From Pseudomonas viridiflava (lineage in GTDB: Bacteria; Pseudomonadota; Gammaproteobacteria; Pseudomonadales; Pseudomonadaceae), in contig NZ_UUPU01000029.1 in NCBI RefSeq assembly GCF_900591205.1, positions 248,001 through 312,000 on the forward strand: a stretch of DNA of 64,000 nt. The letters run 5' to 3'. The position numbers and the translations under genes are program-made. Positions 56,380 through 64,000 of this stretch are shown piece after piece. Under the pieces are notes generated by a model. That model did not search any database. It was given only the letters and a program-made list of their open reading frames with translations, and had not been told where the DNA came from. Every line of letters starts with the position of its first letter. Position 1 is the first letter of the stretch.

Positions 56380-57252
56380 TTATTCCTCACTGCTTGCTGC
56401 GCGCAGGCGATTAATTCGGTTCTCGCTCCACTGCTTGAGCAGCAGGATGAAGAGCGCCAGGATCAGCAGCAGACTCGCCACCGCAAACGCGGCAACGTGG
56501 TTGTATTCGTTGTAGAGAATCTCGACGTGCAGCGGCAGGGTGTTGGTCACGCCGCGAATGTGGCCGGACACCACCGACACCGCGCCGAACTCGCCCATGG
56601 CCCGTGCGGTACACAGCACCACGCCGTAGATCAGGCCCCATTTGATATTCGGCACGGTCACATGCCAGAACATCTGCCAGCCATTTGCGCCCAGCAGGCG
56701 CGCCGCCTCTTCTTCCTGGGTGCCCTGCTCCTGCATCAGCGGGATCAGTTCACGGGCCACGAAGGGCACAGTCACGAAGATGGTAGCGAGCACGATGCCG
56801 GGCAAGGCAAACACGATCTGGATGTCATGCTCCTGCAACCACGGGCCGAAGAAGCCCTGGGCGCCGAACATCAACACGTAGACCAGGCCCGCGATTACCG
56901 GCGAGACCGAGAACGGCAGGTCGATCAGCGTCACCAGGATGCTCTTGCCACGGAACGAGTACTTGCTCACGCACCAGGCGGCACTGACGCCGAACACCAC
57001 GTTGAGCGGCACCGAGATCACCACGGCGATCACCGTGAGCTTCAGCGCCGACAGTGCATCGGGTTCAAGGATCGCGGTAAAGAACGCGCCCAGGCCATTC
57101 TTCAAGCCCTGGGACACCACGATAAACAGCGGCAGCAACAGGAACAGAAAGAACACCAGCCAGCCCAGGCCGATCAGGATGCGTCGTGACACCGCGCTGC
57201 CACGGCGGGCAGCGTTGGCCGAGGATGCAGCGGAAATAGACGATTGGGACAT
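56380..57252 (-). CDS. cysW: sulfate ABC transporter, permease CysW
   Basis: A 290-residue inner-membrane permease with six segments. The coupling loop is [11 protein letters not shown], and the conserved [16 protein letters not shown] identifies CysW. It has a somewhat long Ser/Ala-rich N-terminus. It lies between cysT (13-base gap) and cysA. Confidence 0.95.
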   Translation of the reverse strand: MSQSSISAASSANAARRGSAVSRRILIGLGWLVFFLFLLLPLFIVVSQGLKNGLGAFFTAILEPDALSALKLTVIAVVISVPLNVVFGVSAAWCVSKYSFRGKSILVTLIDLPFSVSPVIAGLVYVLMFGAQGFFGPWLQEHDIQIVFALPGIVLATIFVTVPFVARELIPLMQEQGTQEEEAARLLGANGWQMFWHVTVPNIKWGLIYGVVLCTARAMGEFGAVSVVSGHIRGVTNTLPLHVEILYNEYNHVAAFAVASLLLILALFILLLKQWSENRINRLRAASSEE

Positions 57253-57265
57253 GTTCCGCGCCTCC

Positions 57266-58084
57266 TTATGGACGTTCGATGCGCCGCTGCAACAAGTTGA
57301 TCAGCAGCAGCAAAACAAAGGAAACCACCAGCATCAGCACGCCGATGGAGGTGGCGCCGCGGTAGTCGTATTGGTCGAGCTTGACCATGATCAGCAGCGG
57401 CAGGATTTCGGTTTTCATCGGCATGTTGCCGGCGATGAAAATCACCGAACCGTACTCACCGACGCCACGGGCGAAGGCCAAGGCGAAGCCCGTCAGCCAG
57501 GCAGGCAGCAACGCGGGCACGAGGATATAGCGGAACACCTGCAACGGCTTGGCGCCCAGGCAGGCGGCGGCTTCTTCGATTTCCCGGGGGATATCGGCCA
57601 GCACCGGCTGCACCGTGCGCACCACGAACGGCAGCGTGACGAAGGTCAACGCCAGGGTGATACCCAACGGGCTGTAGGCGATCTTGAAACCCAGGTCGGC
57701 GGCGAACTGGCCGACCAGGCCAGTGGGCGTGTACAGCGCGGTCAGCGCGATACCGGCCACGGCGGTGGGCAGGGCGAACGGCAGGTCGATCATCGCGTCG
57801 ATGATCTTGCGGCCGGGGAAGGTGTAGCGCACCAGCACCCAGGCCAGCAGCGTGCCGATCACGCCGTTGATCAGCGCGGCGTAGAGCGCGGTGCTGAAGC
57901 TCAGTTTCAACGCCGCCAGCACGCGCGGTGCGGAGATGATGTTCCAGAACTGATCCCAGGTAAGTTGAGCGGCGTGTACAAACATCGCCGCGAGGGGGAT
58001 GAGTACGATCAGGCTGAGGTACACCACGGTGTAGCCCAGCGTCAGCCCGAAGCCGGGTATGACGGGGGAAATACGACGCGACAT
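57266..58084 (-). CDS. cysT: sulfate ABC transporter, permease CysT
   Basis: A 272-residue inner-membrane permease, partner of CysW. The loop [11 protein letters not shown] and [15 protein letters not shown] identify CysT (CysU). It is separated from sbp by 199 bases carrying a nested REPIN, unusual inside this operon. Confidence 0.95.
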   Translation of the reverse strand: MSRRISPVIPGFGLTLGYTVVYLSLIVLIPLAAMFVHAAQLTWDQFWNIISAPRVLAALKLSFSTALYAALINGVIGTLLAWVLVRYTFPGRKIIDAMIDLPFALPTAVAGIALTALYTPTGLVGQFAADLGFKIAYSPLGITLALTFVTLPFVVRTVQPVLADIPREIEEAAACLGAKPLQVFRYILVPALLPAWLTGFALAFARGVGEYGSVIFIAGNMPMKTEILPLLIMVKLDQYDYRGATSIGVLMLVVSFVLLLLINLLQRRIERP

Positions 58085-58113
58085 AAGAGTCCTTGGTTAA
58101 AAGGTAGAAACCA

Positions 58114-58273
58114 CTGTAGGAGCGCGCTTTCTGTGGGAGCCGGCGCTTATGTGGGAGCCGGGCTTGCCCGCGATGCAGGCACCTCGGTGTGTCTGTCACA
58201 CCACGGTGATGCTATCGCAGGCAAGCCAGCGCCCACACAAACCCGGTTCCTACAGAAAATCACGCTCCTACAG
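58114..58273. repeat. nested REPIN between sbp and cysT
   Basis: An inner REPIN (58150-58238; tgtgggagccgggcttgccc ... caagccagcgcccaca) is enclosed by an outer inverted repeat ctgtaggagcg (58114-58124) and cgctcctacag (58263-58273). On the minus strand it lies in the sbp-cysT intercistronic space. Confidence 0.75.
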
Positions 58274-58283
58274 CTACTTTGGC

Positions 58284-59294
58284 TTACTGCGCCGTGTAGA
58301 TCTGGTCGAACACGCCACCGTCATTGAAGAATTTCGGTTGGGCAGTTTTCCAGCCGCCGAAGTCTTTGTCGATAGTCACCAGGTCCAGTTTCGGGAACTG
58401 CTGGGCGTATTTGGCGGCCACTTTTGCATCGCGTGGGCGGTAGAAGTTCTTCGCCGCAATCTCCTGGCCAGCCGGGCTGTACAGATGCTTCAGGTATTCG
58501 GTGGCGATTTCGGTGTTGCCCTTTTTCTCGGCGTTCTTGTCGACCACGGCCACTGGCGGCTCCGCGAGGATCGACAGCGAAGGCACGACGATATCGAACT
58601 TGTCGGCGCCGCCGTCTTCTTTCAGCGCCAGGAACGCTTCGTTTTCCCAGGCCAGCAACACGTCACCCTGACCGTTGTTGACGAAGGTGATGGTTGAACC
58701 ACGAGCGCCGGTGTCGAGGATCGGCACGTGCTTGAACAGCTCTTTCACGTATTCCTGGGCCTTGGCTTCGTTGCCACCGGATTTGAGGCCATAAGCCCAG
58801 GCGGCGAGGAAATTCCAGCGCGCACCGCCGGAGGTTTTCGGGTTCGGGGTGATCACCGACACGTCTTTCTTGATCAAGTCGCCCCAGTCCTTGATGCCTT
58901 TAGGGTTGCCTTTGCGCACCAGGAACACGATGGTCGAGGTGTACGGGGTGCTGGCGTCCGGCAGGCGGGTCTGCCAGTTTTCCGGCAGGGTTTTGCCCAG
59001 TTTGGCGATTTCGTCGATGTCACCGGCCAGTGCCAGGGTGACCACGTCGGCGCGCAGGCCGTCGATCACTGCCCGGCCTTGCTTGCCCGAACCCCCGTGG
59101 GATTGCTGGATTTTCACAGTGTCGCCAGGGTGGGACTGTTTCCAGAAGTTGGTGAACTCAGCGTTGTAATCCTGGTACAGCTCACGGGTAGGGTCGTACG
59201 AGACGTTGAGCAACTCGTAGTCCTTGGCAACGGCGGAACCTGCAAACACGGCACTGGCCAGGGCGGCCAGGGCATAACGGCGAATCGACGACAT
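58284..59294 (-). CDS. sbp: sulfate-binding protein
   Basis: A 336-residue periplasmic protein that captures sulfate for CysTWA. It has a signal peptide (cleavage near Ser-Ala-Val-Ala-Lys) and the sulfate-binding signature [10 protein letters not shown], plus Asn-Pro-Lys-Thr-Ser-Gly-Gly-Ala-Arg. Beyond the initiator there is no Met and no Cys in the whole chain, a clear sulfur-saving composition. It follows oscA by 66 bases. Confidence 0.96.
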   Translation of the reverse strand: MSSIRRYALAALASAVFAGSAVAKDYELLNVSYDPTRELYQDYNAEFTNFWKQSHPGDTVKIQQSHGGSGKQGRAVIDGLRADVVTLALAGDIDEIAKLGKTLPENWQTRLPDASTPYTSTIVFLVRKGNPKGIKDWGDLIKKDVSVITPNPKTSGGARWNFLAAWAYGLKSGGNEAKAQEYVKELFKHVPILDTGARGSTITFVNNGQGDVLLAWENEAFLALKEDGGADKFDIVVPSLSILAEPPVAVVDKNAEKKGNTEIATEYLKHLYSPAGQEIAAKNFYRPRDAKVAAKYAQQFPKLDLVTIDKDFGGWKTAQPKFFNDGGVFDQIYTAQ

Positions 59295-59360
59295 AGAAGC
59301 TCCTGAATTCTTGGGTGTTGGCTTTTTCTTATAGTGACGGGGGTCTATCGCCGTTATTGC

Positions 59361-59543
59361 TTAGCTCGGTTTGTTACCCGGGTTCTGCAAACGGAATTTT
59401 TCTTTGCGTTCGATCTGTACCACTTGAGCGTTGTGCACAGTGATTTCCACCGCGCCGAACCGCAGATCGCGCAGGGCGCTCTGAATCTCACGCAAAATGG
59501 CTGCTTCGTCCTGGCCGTCGACGCTACGTAGAGATGCGCTCAT
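59361..59543 (-). CDS. oscA: sulfur starvation response protein OscA
   Basis: A 60-residue cytoplasmic protein of the DUF2292/YezD family, known in Pseudomonas as OscA, needed for growth on poor sulfur sources and under chromate stress. Signs are Ile-Leu-Arg-Glu-Ile-Gln-Ser-Ala-Leu-Arg-Asp-Leu-Arg-Phe-Gly and Val-Gln-Ile-Glu-Arg-Lys-Glu-Lys-Phe-Arg. No Met or Cys after the start. I chose ATG at 59543, with GGAGCGAGACC upstream, over an in-frame ATG at 59585. It leads the sulfate operon. Confidence 0.93.
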   Translation of the reverse strand: MSASLRSVDGQDEAAILREIQSALRDLRFGAVEITVHNAQVVQIERKEKFRLQNPGNKPS

Positions 59544-59619
59544 GGTCTCGCTCCTGAAATGAATAGTGCCTCGCAGTGGCGGCACTGCTTGCGGCGTGAG
59601 GGCGATAGTAGATAAGCGC

Positions 59620-59665
59620 GGATATTCTTAAAAATACTATTTAAGAATGTTTATATAACCAGAAA
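59620..59665 (-). promoter_or_regulatory. AT-rich inverted repeat upstream of oscA
   Basis: Arms attcttaaa (59624-59632) and tttaagaat (59640-59648) with a 7-base spacer, about 80-105 bases before the oscA start. The spacing matches the arms before tauA. It is a candidate CysB-type activator site for the sulfate operon. Confidence 0.5.
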
Positions 59666-59741
59666 GAATTTTCTGACAGGGCGCGGGGTTGCGCGAGGCT
59701 TTGCGGGCGAGACAAAGAAAATAAGCCCGGTCGAGACCCAA

Positions 59742-59833
59742 CTGTGGGAGCGGGCTTGCTCGCGAATGCGGTGGTTCAGCGCCCTATTCAGCGACTGGCA
59801 CACCGCCTTCGCGAGCAAGCCCGGTGACACATT
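59742..59833. repeat. REPIN-like element
   Basis: The arms ctgtgggagcgggcttgctc and gcgagcaagcccggtgacac, with gcgaatgcggtgg / caccgccttcgc inside. It lies between the PAS-GGDEF-EAL gene stop and the oscA promoter. Confidence 0.7.
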
Positions 59834-59843
59834 TGCCTGTATT

Positions 59844-61778
59844 TCAAGTTCGGATAGCGGGAGCCCTGTCCCAATCAATCTCCTGCGCCGGCATCGGCCG
59901 CCCGAACCAATATCCCTGCCCCATATCGCACGCCTGATCCAACAGAAACCGCGCCTGCTCCACTTGCTCAATCCCTTCGGCATGCACCTGCATGCCCATG
60001 CTTTTGGCCAGGGCGATCACCACCCGCACAATCGCGGCGTCGTCTTCGTCACACGGCAGCCCGGCGACAAAGCCCTGGTCGATCTTGAGTTTCTGCACCG
60101 GCAGGCGCTTGAGGCGCAGCAAAGAGGAATAGCCGGTGCCGAAATCGTCGATGGCCAGGCGCAAGCCCAGTTCACGCAGCCGGTGCAGTTGCTCCAGGGC
60201 CACTTCCGGGTCGTCCATCACGGCACTTTCGGTGACTTCCAGCTCAAGGTATGCCGGGTCCAGGCCGGTGTCGTGCAGCACCTGGGCAACTTGCTCGTAC
60301 AATTCACGCCGGGCAAACAGGCGACTGGACACGTTGATCGCGATAAAGCTCAGCGGTGCGCCGTCGGCCAGCCATTGGCACATCTGGCGGCAGGCCCGGT
60401 CCATGACCCAGGCGTCGATATCGGCAATCAGCCCGGTGCGTTCGGCGATCGGGATAAACTCGCCCGGAGGCACCAGCCCGCGTTCCGGGTGTTGCCAGCG
60501 CACCAGCGCTTCGACGCCTACCAGGCGGCTGTTGTGCAAGTCGTGCACCGGTTGGTAATAGACGCGCAGCTCCTGCTGGTCGAGGGCGCGCCGCAGTTCG
60601 CTGGCGATTTCCACACGGTTCTGCGCATGGGCGGTGAGTTCTTCGGTGTACAGCGCGTAGCCTTCGCGGCCGGCGCTCTTGGCCTTGAACAGCGCGGAAT
60701 CGGCGTTGCGCAACAATTGTTCGGCGCTCAGGGCGTCATTGGGAAACAGGCTGATGCCGATGCTGGCGCTGATAAACAGCTGGTGGCCGTCGAACCGGAA
60801 CGGCTGCTTCATCGCCTCCAGCATGCGTTGCGCCAACGCCGCCGCCTGTACCACCTGCGGGCAGTTTTCCACCAGCACTGCGAACTCGTCCCCACCCAGG
60901 CGCGCCAGGGTCACGCCGGGGCCGAACAAGCCCAGCAGGCGCTCGCTCACGACTTTGAGCAATTGGTCACCGACGTTATGGCCAAGGCTGTCGTTAATGA
61001 TCTTGAAGTGGTCCAGGTCGAGCAACAACAGGGCGCAGCCGCGCTTTTGGAGTTGCGCCGAGGCCAGCGCCTGCTCGGCGCGGTCGGTGAACAGCAGGCG
61101 GTTGGGCAGGTCGGTGAGGGGGTCGTGATGCGCCAGGTGGGCCAGCTCGTGCTCGGAATCCTTGATGGCCGTGATATCGGAAAACACCGCGACATAATGG
61201 CTGACCTGGCCGTGGTCATCGCGGATCACCCGAATGGTTTGCCACTGCGGGTAAATCTCGCCGCTTTTGCGTCGGTTCCAGATTTCACCGCTCCATTCGC
61301 CGGTGCGCTCGAGGCTCTGGAACATCTGCTGGTAAAAATGCGACGAATGGCGCCCGGACTTGAACAGGCTGGGCTGGCGGCCCATAACGTCTTCGCGCTG
61401 GTAGCCGGTGATCGCCATGAAGGCCCGGTTCACATGCACGATCAGCCCCTGTGCGTCGGTGACCAGCACGCCCTCGCGGGTGCAATCGAACACCGCGGCG
61501 GCCTGGCGCAGGCGCTCGCGATTTTCCTGCGGCGGTTGCTGCAGCTGGTGCGCACGGGCAAAACGCGCGCACAGCAGGTAAATCGCCAAGGCACTCAGAG
61601 CCACCCATACATACCCGCGCACCTGCAGCCAGCGCCCCAACTCCCGTGGTTCATCGAGAAAGTTGATCAATAAATGGTTGCTGAGCTGGAGCCACGCGAT
61701 GGAAACCAGCAGGTATACCAGCCCCGCACGTAGGGCACCTCGGTATGAAAACAGCATATCGTCAGTAATCCTTACCAA
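59844..61778 (-). CDS. membrane PAS-GGDEF-EAL cyclic-di-GMP protein
   Basis: A 644-residue inner-membrane signalling protein with two N-terminal membrane segments (about 14-36 and 52-72), a PAS domain (about 90-210), a GGDEF domain with intact Gly-Gly-Asp-Glu-Phe (about residue 300), and an EAL domain with Glu-Ala-Leu-Val-Arg-Trp (about 420). No RxxD inhibitory site precedes GGDEF. As I recall, it corresponds in place and layout to PA0285 of P. aeruginosa, next to oscA and desA. It may make or break cyclic di-GMP; EAL motifs Asn-Val-Ser and Asp-Asp-Phe-Gly-Thr-Gly suggest phosphodiesterase activity. Confidence 0.92.
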   Translation of the reverse strand: MVRITDDMLFSYRGALRAGLVYLLVSIAWLQLSNHLLINFLDEPRELGRWLQVRGYVWVALSALAIYLLCARFARAHQLQQPPQENRERLRQAAAVFDCTREGVLVTDAQGLIVHVNRAFMAITGYQREDVMGRQPSLFKSGRHSSHFYQQMFQSLERTGEWSGEIWNRRKSGEIYPQWQTIRVIRDDHGQVSHYVAVFSDITAIKDSEHELAHLAHHDPLTDLPNRLLFTDRAEQALASAQLQKRGCALLLLDLDHFKIINDSLGHNVGDQLLKVVSERLLGLFGPGVTLARLGGDEFAVLVENCPQVVQAAALAQRMLEAMKQPFRFDGHQLFISASIGISLFPNDALSAEQLLRNADSALFKAKSAGREGYALYTEELTAHAQNRVEIASELRRALDQQELRVYYQPVHDLHNSRLVGVEALVRWQHPERGLVPPGEFIPIAERTGLIADIDAWVMDRACRQMCQWLADGAPLSFIAINVSSRLFARRELYEQVAQVLHDTGLDPAYLELEVTESAVMDDPEVALEQLHRLRELGLRLAIDDFGTGYSSLLRLKRLPVQKLKIDQGFVAGLPCDEDDAAIVRVVIALAKSMGMQVHAEGIEQVEQARFLLDQACDMGQGYWFGRPMPAQEIDWDRAPAIRT

Positions 61779-61923
61779 AAAAACAGAATCGCCCTACAAA
61801 GGCTGCGGATTATAGAATAAGAAACATCCAGTCACTCCTATCTGAAAGGGCGGCTGGTTTTCTCTGTAGGCTTAGTGATAATGCGTGAGCTGTTTTTTTC
61901 TTTATCTGAGGGCCATACAGCCT

Positions 61924-63108
61924 ATGTGGTACAACGGTTTTCTTGACTTGTCAGCCTGGCAACTGGTGGCAGTCACTCTGTTGATGACCCACGTGACCAT
62001 CGTTGGCGTCACGGTTTATCTGCATCGTTATTCAGCCCATCGCTCCCTGGAGCTCAATGGCGGCCTGAAACACTTCTTCCGCTTCTGGCTGTGGCTGACC
62101 ACGGCGCAGAACACCCGCGAGTGGACCGCCATCCACCGCAAGCACCACGCCAAATGCGAAACCGTCGACGACCCGCACAGCCCGGTGATCAAGGGCCTCT
62201 CCACCGTATTGCGCAAAGGCGCCGAGCTGTACCGCGCCGAGGCGGAAAACCCCGAGACCCTGCGCATCTACGGCAAGAACTGCCCGGACGACTGGATCGA
62301 ACGCAAGCTCTACACCCCCTACCCGCTGCTGGGCGTGGCGATCATGGGCGTGATCGACGTGCTGCTGTTCGGCACCATCGGCATTACCATCTGGGCGATC
62401 CAGATGATGTGGATTCCGTTCTGGGCCGCTGGCGTGATCAACGGCCTGGGGCACGCCGTGGGCTATCGCAACTTCGAATGCCGTGACGCCGCCACCAACC
62501 TGGTGCCGTGGGGCATCATCGTCGGCGGCGAAGAGCTGCACAACAACCATCACACCTACCCCAACTCGGCCAAGTTGTCGGTGAAGAAGTGGGAGTTCGA
62601 CCTGGGTTGGGCCTGGATCAAGCTGTTCAGCTTCCTGCGCCTGGCCAAGGTGCAGCGCGTGGCCCCGATTGCCCATCGCGTGGAAGGCAAGGGCCACCTG
62701 GACATGGACACCGCCATGGCGATCCTCAACAACCGCTTCCAGATCATGGCCCAATACCGCAAGTTGGTAATCGGCCCGCTGGTCAAGCAGGAGCTGGAGA
62801 AGGTCGATCACTCCGTGCGCCACCAATTCCATCGCGCCAAGCGTCTGTTGTCGCGCGAGACCAGCTTGCTCGATGACCGCCACCACCTGCGCATCCAGAG
62901 CATGCTGGAGCACAGCCAGGCCCTGAAGGTGATCTATGAAAAACGCCTGGCGCTGCAGCAGATCTGGCTCAAGACCAGCTCCAATGGCCACGATATGCTG
63001 GCCGCCATCAAGGAATGGGTGCACGAAGCCGAGGCCAGCGGCATCCAATCCCTGCGGGATTTCGCCCACCAATTGAAGACCTATTCGCTGCGTCCTGCGG
63101 CGGTCTGA
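61924..63108 (+). CDS. desA: acyl-CoA/phospholipid delta-9-type desaturase
   Basis: A 394-residue membrane di-iron desaturase introducing cis double bonds into acyl chains. Three histidine boxes are present: His-Arg-Tyr-Ser-Ala-His-Arg, His-Arg-Lys-His-His and His-Asn-Asn-His-His, with four membrane segments. I chose the ATG at 61924 (Met-Trp-Tyr-Asn-Gly-Phe), with GAGGG upstream; a longer frame from 61885 adds an unlikely lead. The order oscA, PAS-GGDEF-EAL, desA matches P. aeruginosa, where the corresponding gene is desA. A long helical C-terminal tail follows residue 250. Confidence 0.92.
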   Translation: MWYNGFLDLSAWQLVAVTLLMTHVTIVGVTVYLHRYSAHRSLELNGGLKHFFRFWLWLTTAQNTREWTAIHRKHHAKCETVDDPHSPVIKGLSTVLRKGAELYRAEAENPETLRIYGKNCPDDWIERKLYTPYPLLGVAIMGVIDVLLFGTIGITIWAIQMMWIPFWAAGVINGLGHAVGYRNFECRDAATNLVPWGIIVGGEELHNNHHTYPNSAKLSVKKWEFDLGWAWIKLFSFLRLAKVQRVAPIAHRVEGKGHLDMDTAMAILNNRFQIMAQYRKLVIGPLVKQELEKVDHSVRHQFHRAKRLLSRETSLLDDRHHLRIQSMLEHSQALKVIYEKRLALQQIWLKTSSNGHDMLAAIKEWVHEAEASGIQSLRDFAHQLKTYSLRPAAV

Positions 63109-63115
63109 ACGTGAC

Positions 63116-63137
63116 GTGGGAGGGCTTGCCCTCCCAC
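63116..63137. terminator. REP hairpin after desA
   Basis: A perfect 10-bp stem (gtgggagggc / gccctcccac) with a 2-base loop, 8 bases after the stop. It is a single REP palindrome that could act as a terminator. Confidence 0.5.
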
Positions 63138-63295
63138 CCATCAGCTTTTTGGCGTCATTTCTCGGACACCGGCAATCGGTCCTGTTGACGGAACTTCACT
63201 GCAATTCGCCTCTCTCAATGAACACTTCGCCATCATGGTGACCCTTGTAGTGACCGCTGCTCCATCCTGCGGCGCGCCCAGAGAGAGTTGTGCCG

Positions 63296-64000
63296 ATGGT
63301 TCACGAAAAGTCCCACGTAACCGATACGCCCACTGCTGAGCATCCTCGCCCAGCGGCAGCGGCGACCCTGCTGGCGCTGATGCATGCCCAGGGTGAAGTC
63401 GAGCGGCTGAGTGAGCGCGAACAGTTGCTGAGTTCACTGCTGGTCAGCGTGAACGCCGTGCTGTGGGCCATCGACTGGGCGACACGTCGCGTGCTGTACG
63501 TAAGCCCCGCCTACGAGCGCGTGTTCGGCCGTTCCGCCAGTCTGCTGCTGGCCGACCATCGGGAATGGCGCAACAGCATCCACCCCGAAGACCTCGACTA
63601 CGCCGAACACAGCCTGGCCCGCGTGTTGGAGCAAGGCGTGGTGGAAGACCGCGAGTACCGCATCATCACTGCGGACGGGCAAATCCGCTGGCTGAGCGAC
63701 AAGTGCTACATCAACCAGCAGGTCGAACCCGGCGAGCCGGTGATTGTGGTGGGCATGGCCGAAGACATCACCGAAAAGAAACAAATGGAGCTGGAGCTGC
63801 ACCGCCTCGCCACCACCGACGTGCTGACCCAAAGCAGCAACCGTCGGCATTTCTTCGAATGCGCCAACCATGCCTTCGACAGCGCCTGCGCTCAGGGCGC
63901 ACCGCTGGCCTTTCTGCTGCTGGACATCGACGACTTCAAGGACGTCAACGACACCTACGGCCACCTGGAGGGCGACCAGGTGCTGCGGCGTATCGCCGAG
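63296..64000 (+). CDS. PAS-GGDEF diguanylate cyclase (5' part)
   Basis: An open frame of 235 codons running off the right edge. An N-terminal stretch (about 1-50) is followed by a PAS domain (Leu-Leu-Val-Ser-Val-Asn-Ala-Val-Leu-Trp-Ala-Ile-Asp to Ile-Val-Val-Gly-Met-Ala-Glu-Asp-Ile-Thr) and then the start of a GGDEF domain (Leu-Thr-Gln-Ser-Ser-Asn-Arg-Arg; Leu-Leu-Leu-Asp-Ile-Asp-Asp-Phe-Lys-Asp-Val-Asn-Asp-Thr-Tyr-Gly-His). No membrane segment is seen. The GGDEF motif itself lies beyond the window. Its likely role is cyclic-di-GMP synthesis. Confidence 0.88.
   Translation, partial: MVHEKSHVTDTPTAEHPRPAAAATLLALMHAQGEVERLSEREQLLSSLLVSVNAVLWAIDWATRRVLYVSPAYERVFGRSASLLLADHREWRNSIHPEDLDYAEHSLARVLEQGVVEDREYRIITADGQIRWLSDKCYINQQVEPGEPVIVVGMAEDITEKKQMELELHRLATTDVLTQSSNRRHFFECANHAFDSACAQGAPLAFLLLDIDDFKDVNDTYGHLEGDQVLRRIAE

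Noticed and set aside
59766..61673. Plus-strand open frame of 635 codons opposite the PAS-GGDEF-EAL gene
   Set aside because: The minus-strand gene has three intact domains; the antisense frame runs through the REPIN and lacks domains.

Overview
The window is 64 kb of high-GC bacterial chromosome with gene content and order typical of the Pseudomonas fluorescens group. Evidence for this includes Pseudomonas-type Tex, GshA, OprD-family, EpsC, OscA and DesA proteins, and many intergenic REP/REPIN-like inverted repeats of the 'gtgggag(c/g)(t/g)ggcttgcc' type found in that group. No rRNA, tRNA, CRISPR array, transposase or prophage was seen. Both ends cut a gene: tex on the left and a PAS-GGDEF cyclase on the right.

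Layout. 1-3.5 kb: tex (3' part), a PaaI-type thioesterase and gshA. 3.6-12 kb: taurine uptake and desulfonation (tauABCD), an aldo/keto reductase, an OprD-family porin and a BetT-type choline carrier with a probable BetI operator. 12.3-17 kb: a cysteine/cystine module (epsC divergent from dcyD-tcyJLN). 17-28.5 kb: an organosulfur block (two SfnB-like oxidoreductases, a DszA/NtaA-type flavin monooxygenase, metQNI), flanked by two related Ig-like-repeat proteins of unknown function (252 and 1223 aa). 28.7-38 kb: a methyltransferase, a two-adaptor RND efflux operon of TriABC type whose last gene is a secreted GH101/GH129-like glycosidase, and a divergent OLD-like AAA ATPase. 38-44.7 kb: a large structured intergenic repeat, a polar amino-acid ABC operon, a second MetQ-type binding protein, a short SfnR-like sigma-54 activator and an RBBP9-type hydrolase. 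45-55 kb: tonB-exbB-exbD, LysR/deaminase/MFS genes, a second LysR gene, a desaturase with a divergent AraC regulator, a Crp/Fnr regulator with a receiver-only response regulator, and an Mpo1-like dioxygenase. 55.4-64 kb: oscA-sbp-cysTWA for sulfate uptake, a PAS-GGDEF-EAL protein, desA and the PAS-GGDEF gene.

The unifying theme is sulfur. Glutathione synthesis, taurine, cystine/D-cysteine, organosulfur oxidation, methionine-type uptake (two binding proteins), sulfate uptake and the sulfur-starvation protein OscA all lie within 60 kb. The sulfur-linked binding proteins and several of the enzymes contain almost no Met or Cys in their mature chains, as expected for proteins made when sulfur is scarce. 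AT-rich inverted repeats precede tauA, tcyJ and oscA and are candidate sites for a shared regulator such as CysB.

The least explained items are the two Ig-like-repeat proteins, the glycosidase tied to an efflux pump, the sigma-54 activator with an altered GAFTGA loop and no C-terminal HTH, and the multi-hairpin repeat near 38.5 kb.
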